Positions 62,576-64,000 of a DNA stretch of 64,000 nucleotides are shown piece by piece (position 1 is the stretch's first letter; each line of letters opens with the position of its first letter). Source of the stretch: Caenispirillum salinarum AK4 (GTDB lineage Bacteria; Pseudomonadota; Alphaproteobacteria; Rhodospirillales; Rhodospirillaceae); the NCBI RefSeq assembly GCF_000315795.1, contig NZ_ANHY01000004.1:1-64000 (forward strand). Reading direction: 5' to 3'. The position numbers were made by a program, and so were the translations under genes. The notes beneath the pieces were generated by a model. The model worked only from the letters and a program-made list of their open reading frames with translations, did not search any database and was not told the DNA's origin.

Positions 62576-62620
62576 GTCTTTTTCCTCGCAACAGGCGTCG
62601 TCTGCGTTCAATCAGACCGA

Positions 62621-64000
62621 TCAGTACACGCGCTTCTTGGGCTCGATGTACTCGACCTCGTCCGTCAGCGTGTAGGTGTGCACGGGACGGTAATCGAGGG
62701 TGACCTTGTAGTCGTGATCGACGTAGGCGAGCGTGTGCTTCATCCAGTTGGCGTCGTCGCGGTCCGGGTAGTCCTCGTGGGCGTGCGCGCCGCGGCTCTC
62801 CTGGCGCGCTTCGGCGCCCGAGATAGTGGCGAGCGCCGACGCCATCAAGTTCTCCAGCTCCAGCGCCTCGGTCAGGTCGGTGTTGAACACCAGCGACCGG
62901 TCGGTGACCTTGAGGTCCTTGAGCAGGCCGGCGATCTCGGAGACCTTGTCCAGACCTTCCTTGAGGCTCTGCTTGGTGCGGAACACCGCCGCGTCGTTCT
63001 GCATGGTGCCCTGCAGCTTCGAGCGGATCTCGTGGGTGGTCAGCGAGCCGTTGGCGTTGCGGATGCGGTCGATGCGCGACAGCGCCAGGTCATCGGCGGA
63101 CTTGGGAACCGGCTTGTGCTTGGTGCCCGGCTTGACCAGTTCCGCGGCGCGGTGCGCGGCGGCGCGGCCGAAGACCACCAGGTCGAGCAGCGAGTTGGTG
63201 CCCAGGCGGTTGGCGCCGTGGACCGACACGCAGGCCGCCTCGCCGACGGCCATCAGGCCGCCGACCACCTGGTCGGGGTTGTCCTTGGTCGGACGCACGA
63301 CCTCGCCCATGTAGGTGGTCGGAATGCCGCCCATGTTGTAGTGCACGGTCGGCAGCACGGGGATCGGCTCCTTCGTGGCGTCGACGCCGGCGAAGATCTT
63401 GGCCGTTTCCGTGATGCCCGGCAGGCGGGCGTGCAGCACGTCGGCGCCCAGGTGTTCCAGGTGCAGGTGGATGTGGTCCTTGTTCGGACCCACACCGCGA
63501 CCCTCGCGGATTTCCATGGTCATGGCGCGGGAGACGACGTCGCGCGAGGCCAGGTCCTTGGCCGTCGGGGCGTAACGCTCCATGAAGCGCTCACCCTCGG
63601 AGTTGGTGAGGTAGCCGCCCTCGCCGCGCGCGCCTTCGGTAATCAGGCAGCCCGAGCCGTAGATGCCGGTCGGGTGGAACTGCACGAACTCGTGGTCCTG
63701 GAGCGGCAGGCCGGCGCGGGCGACCATGCCGTTGCCGTCGCCGGTGCAGGTGTGCGCCGAGGTGCAGGAGAAGTAGGCGCGGCCGTAACCGCCGGTCGCC
63801 AGCACCGTCTGGTGGGCGCGGAAGCGGTGGATCGTGCCGTTGGCCATGTCCAGCGCGATGACGCCGCGGCAGGAGCCGTCTTCCGGGTCCATCAGCAGGT
63901 CGACGGCGAAGAACTCGACGAAGAACTCGGCGTTGTGCTTCAGCGACTGCTGGTAGAGCGTGTGCAGGATGGCGTGGCCGGTGCGGTCGGCGGCCGCACA
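62621..64000 (-). CDS. sdhA: Succinate dehydrogenase flavoprotein subunit (5' end outside window)
   Basis: The last 459 codons are present; the reading frame is open to the window edge and about 135 N-terminal residues, including the FAD-binding P-loop, lie beyond it. Visible motifs: [20 protein letters not shown] at the edge, [39 protein letters not shown] (FAD/substrate), [18 protein letters not shown]-type ending and [20 protein letters not shown] with the succinate-binding Arg/His region. Succinate is oxidised to fumarate in the TCA cycle. It is co-transcribed with sdhB; sdhC and sdhD are probably upstream, outside. Confidence 0.97.
   Translation of the reverse strand, partial: CAAADRTGHAILHTLYQQSLKHNAEFFVEFFAVDLLMDPEDGSCRGVIALDMANGTIHRFRAHQTVLATGGYGRAYFSCTSAHTCTGDGNGMVARAGLPLQDHEFVQFHPTGIYGSGCLITEGARGEGGYLTNSEGERFMERYAPTAKDLASRDVVSRAMTMEIREGRGVGPNKDHIHLHLEHLGADVLHARLPGITETAKIFAGVDATKEPIPVLPTVHYNMGGIPTTYMGEVVRPTKDNPDQVVGGLMAVGEAACVSVHGANRLGTNSLLDLVVFGRAAAHRAAELVKPGTKHKPVPKSADDLALSRIDRIRNANGSLTTHEIRSKLQGTMQNDAAVFRTKQSLKEGLDKVSEIAGLLKDLKVTDRSLVFNTDLTEALELENLMASALATISGAEARQESRGAHAHEDYPDRDDANWMKHTLAYVDHDYKVTLDYRPVHTYTLTDEVEYIEPKKRVY

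Overview
The window is a high-GC (roughly 65-70 %), gene-dense chromosomal segment with no rRNA operon, prophage, insertion sequence or CRISPR array. Gene content and order point to an alphaproteobacterium, most likely in or near the Rhodospirillales. The markers are a ChvI/ChvG-type two-component pair close to an hprK-rapZ-EIIA(Man)-HPr-EI phosphorelay cluster, an ATP-type pckA, a short class Ia NrdA with NrdB, ubiE-ubiB, hisH-hisA-hisF-hisE and sdhA-sdhB. The genus assignment is inference.

Layout. 0-6.7 kb: tRNA-Arg(CCT), a CPA2-type antiporter, a Tat-exported alpha-carbonic anhydrase overlapping a SPOR lipoprotein, a Clp1-like P-loop kinase coupled to a lipoprotein, and a zinc-ribbon protein. 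6.7-12.1 kb: nrdA-nrdB behind two candidate NrdR boxes and a structured leader, two tiny ORFs, and purH. 12.2-22.5 kb: GT9 glycosyltransferase, EamA transporter, SDR dehydrogenase, OmpA-like porin, Bcr/CflA exporter, glutaredoxin, GFA protein, hydrolase, a FlaF-like protein, an SH3 protein and a 2-hydroxyacid dehydrogenase. 22.5-31 kb: a NaChBac-type sodium channel, ubiE-ubiB, a GST, tRNA-Asn(GTT), an S4 protein with a Suv3-like helicase, and a hibernation factor. 31-38 kb: htpG with a sigma-32-like promoter, YccF, a nitronate monooxygenase, and ahcY with a perfect 20-bp palindrome upstream of its promoter. 38.4-46.7 kb: the PTS-like regulatory phosphorelay (its EIIA gene carries a 1-base frameshift), an AEC transporter with a TetR regulator, and ChvI/ChvG. 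46.7-55.5 kb: the his genes interrupted by repeat elements, a HIT protein, an ornithine cyclodeaminase-like enzyme, a DUF2946-PCuAC copper pair, a HugZ-like protein and pckA. 61.8-64 kb: sdhB and the 3' part of sdhA.

The most interesting block is 55606..61501 on the minus strand. It is a tightly packed six-gene operon of unfamiliar membrane proteins: a 4-TM coiled-coil protein, a membrane-anchored vWA protein with a complete MIDAS motif, a MotA/ExbB/ZorA-like 4-TM protein with a ~360-residue coiled-coil tail, a MotB/ExbD/ZorB-like single-TM protein with Glu where Asp is usual, a 62-residue protein, and a 3-TM protein with an ExbD-like C-terminus. It looks like an ion-driven stator-type machine that I cannot match to a described system.

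A second notable layer is repeats. Three copies of a ~115-132 bp multi-hairpin intergenic element (22472, 49091, 50106) show compensatory base changes in two helices. A separate ~181-bp inverted-repeat element sits between hisA and hisF.

The central-metabolism genes fit together. EI-HPr-EIIA with HprK and RapZ, plus ChvG/ChvI, is the alphaproteobacterial signalling set often linked to carbon/nitrogen and envelope control, and pckA lies about 7 kb beyond chvG. Start sites were chosen from ribosome-binding sites and family lengths. All product names are from reading the translated sequence, without database searches.
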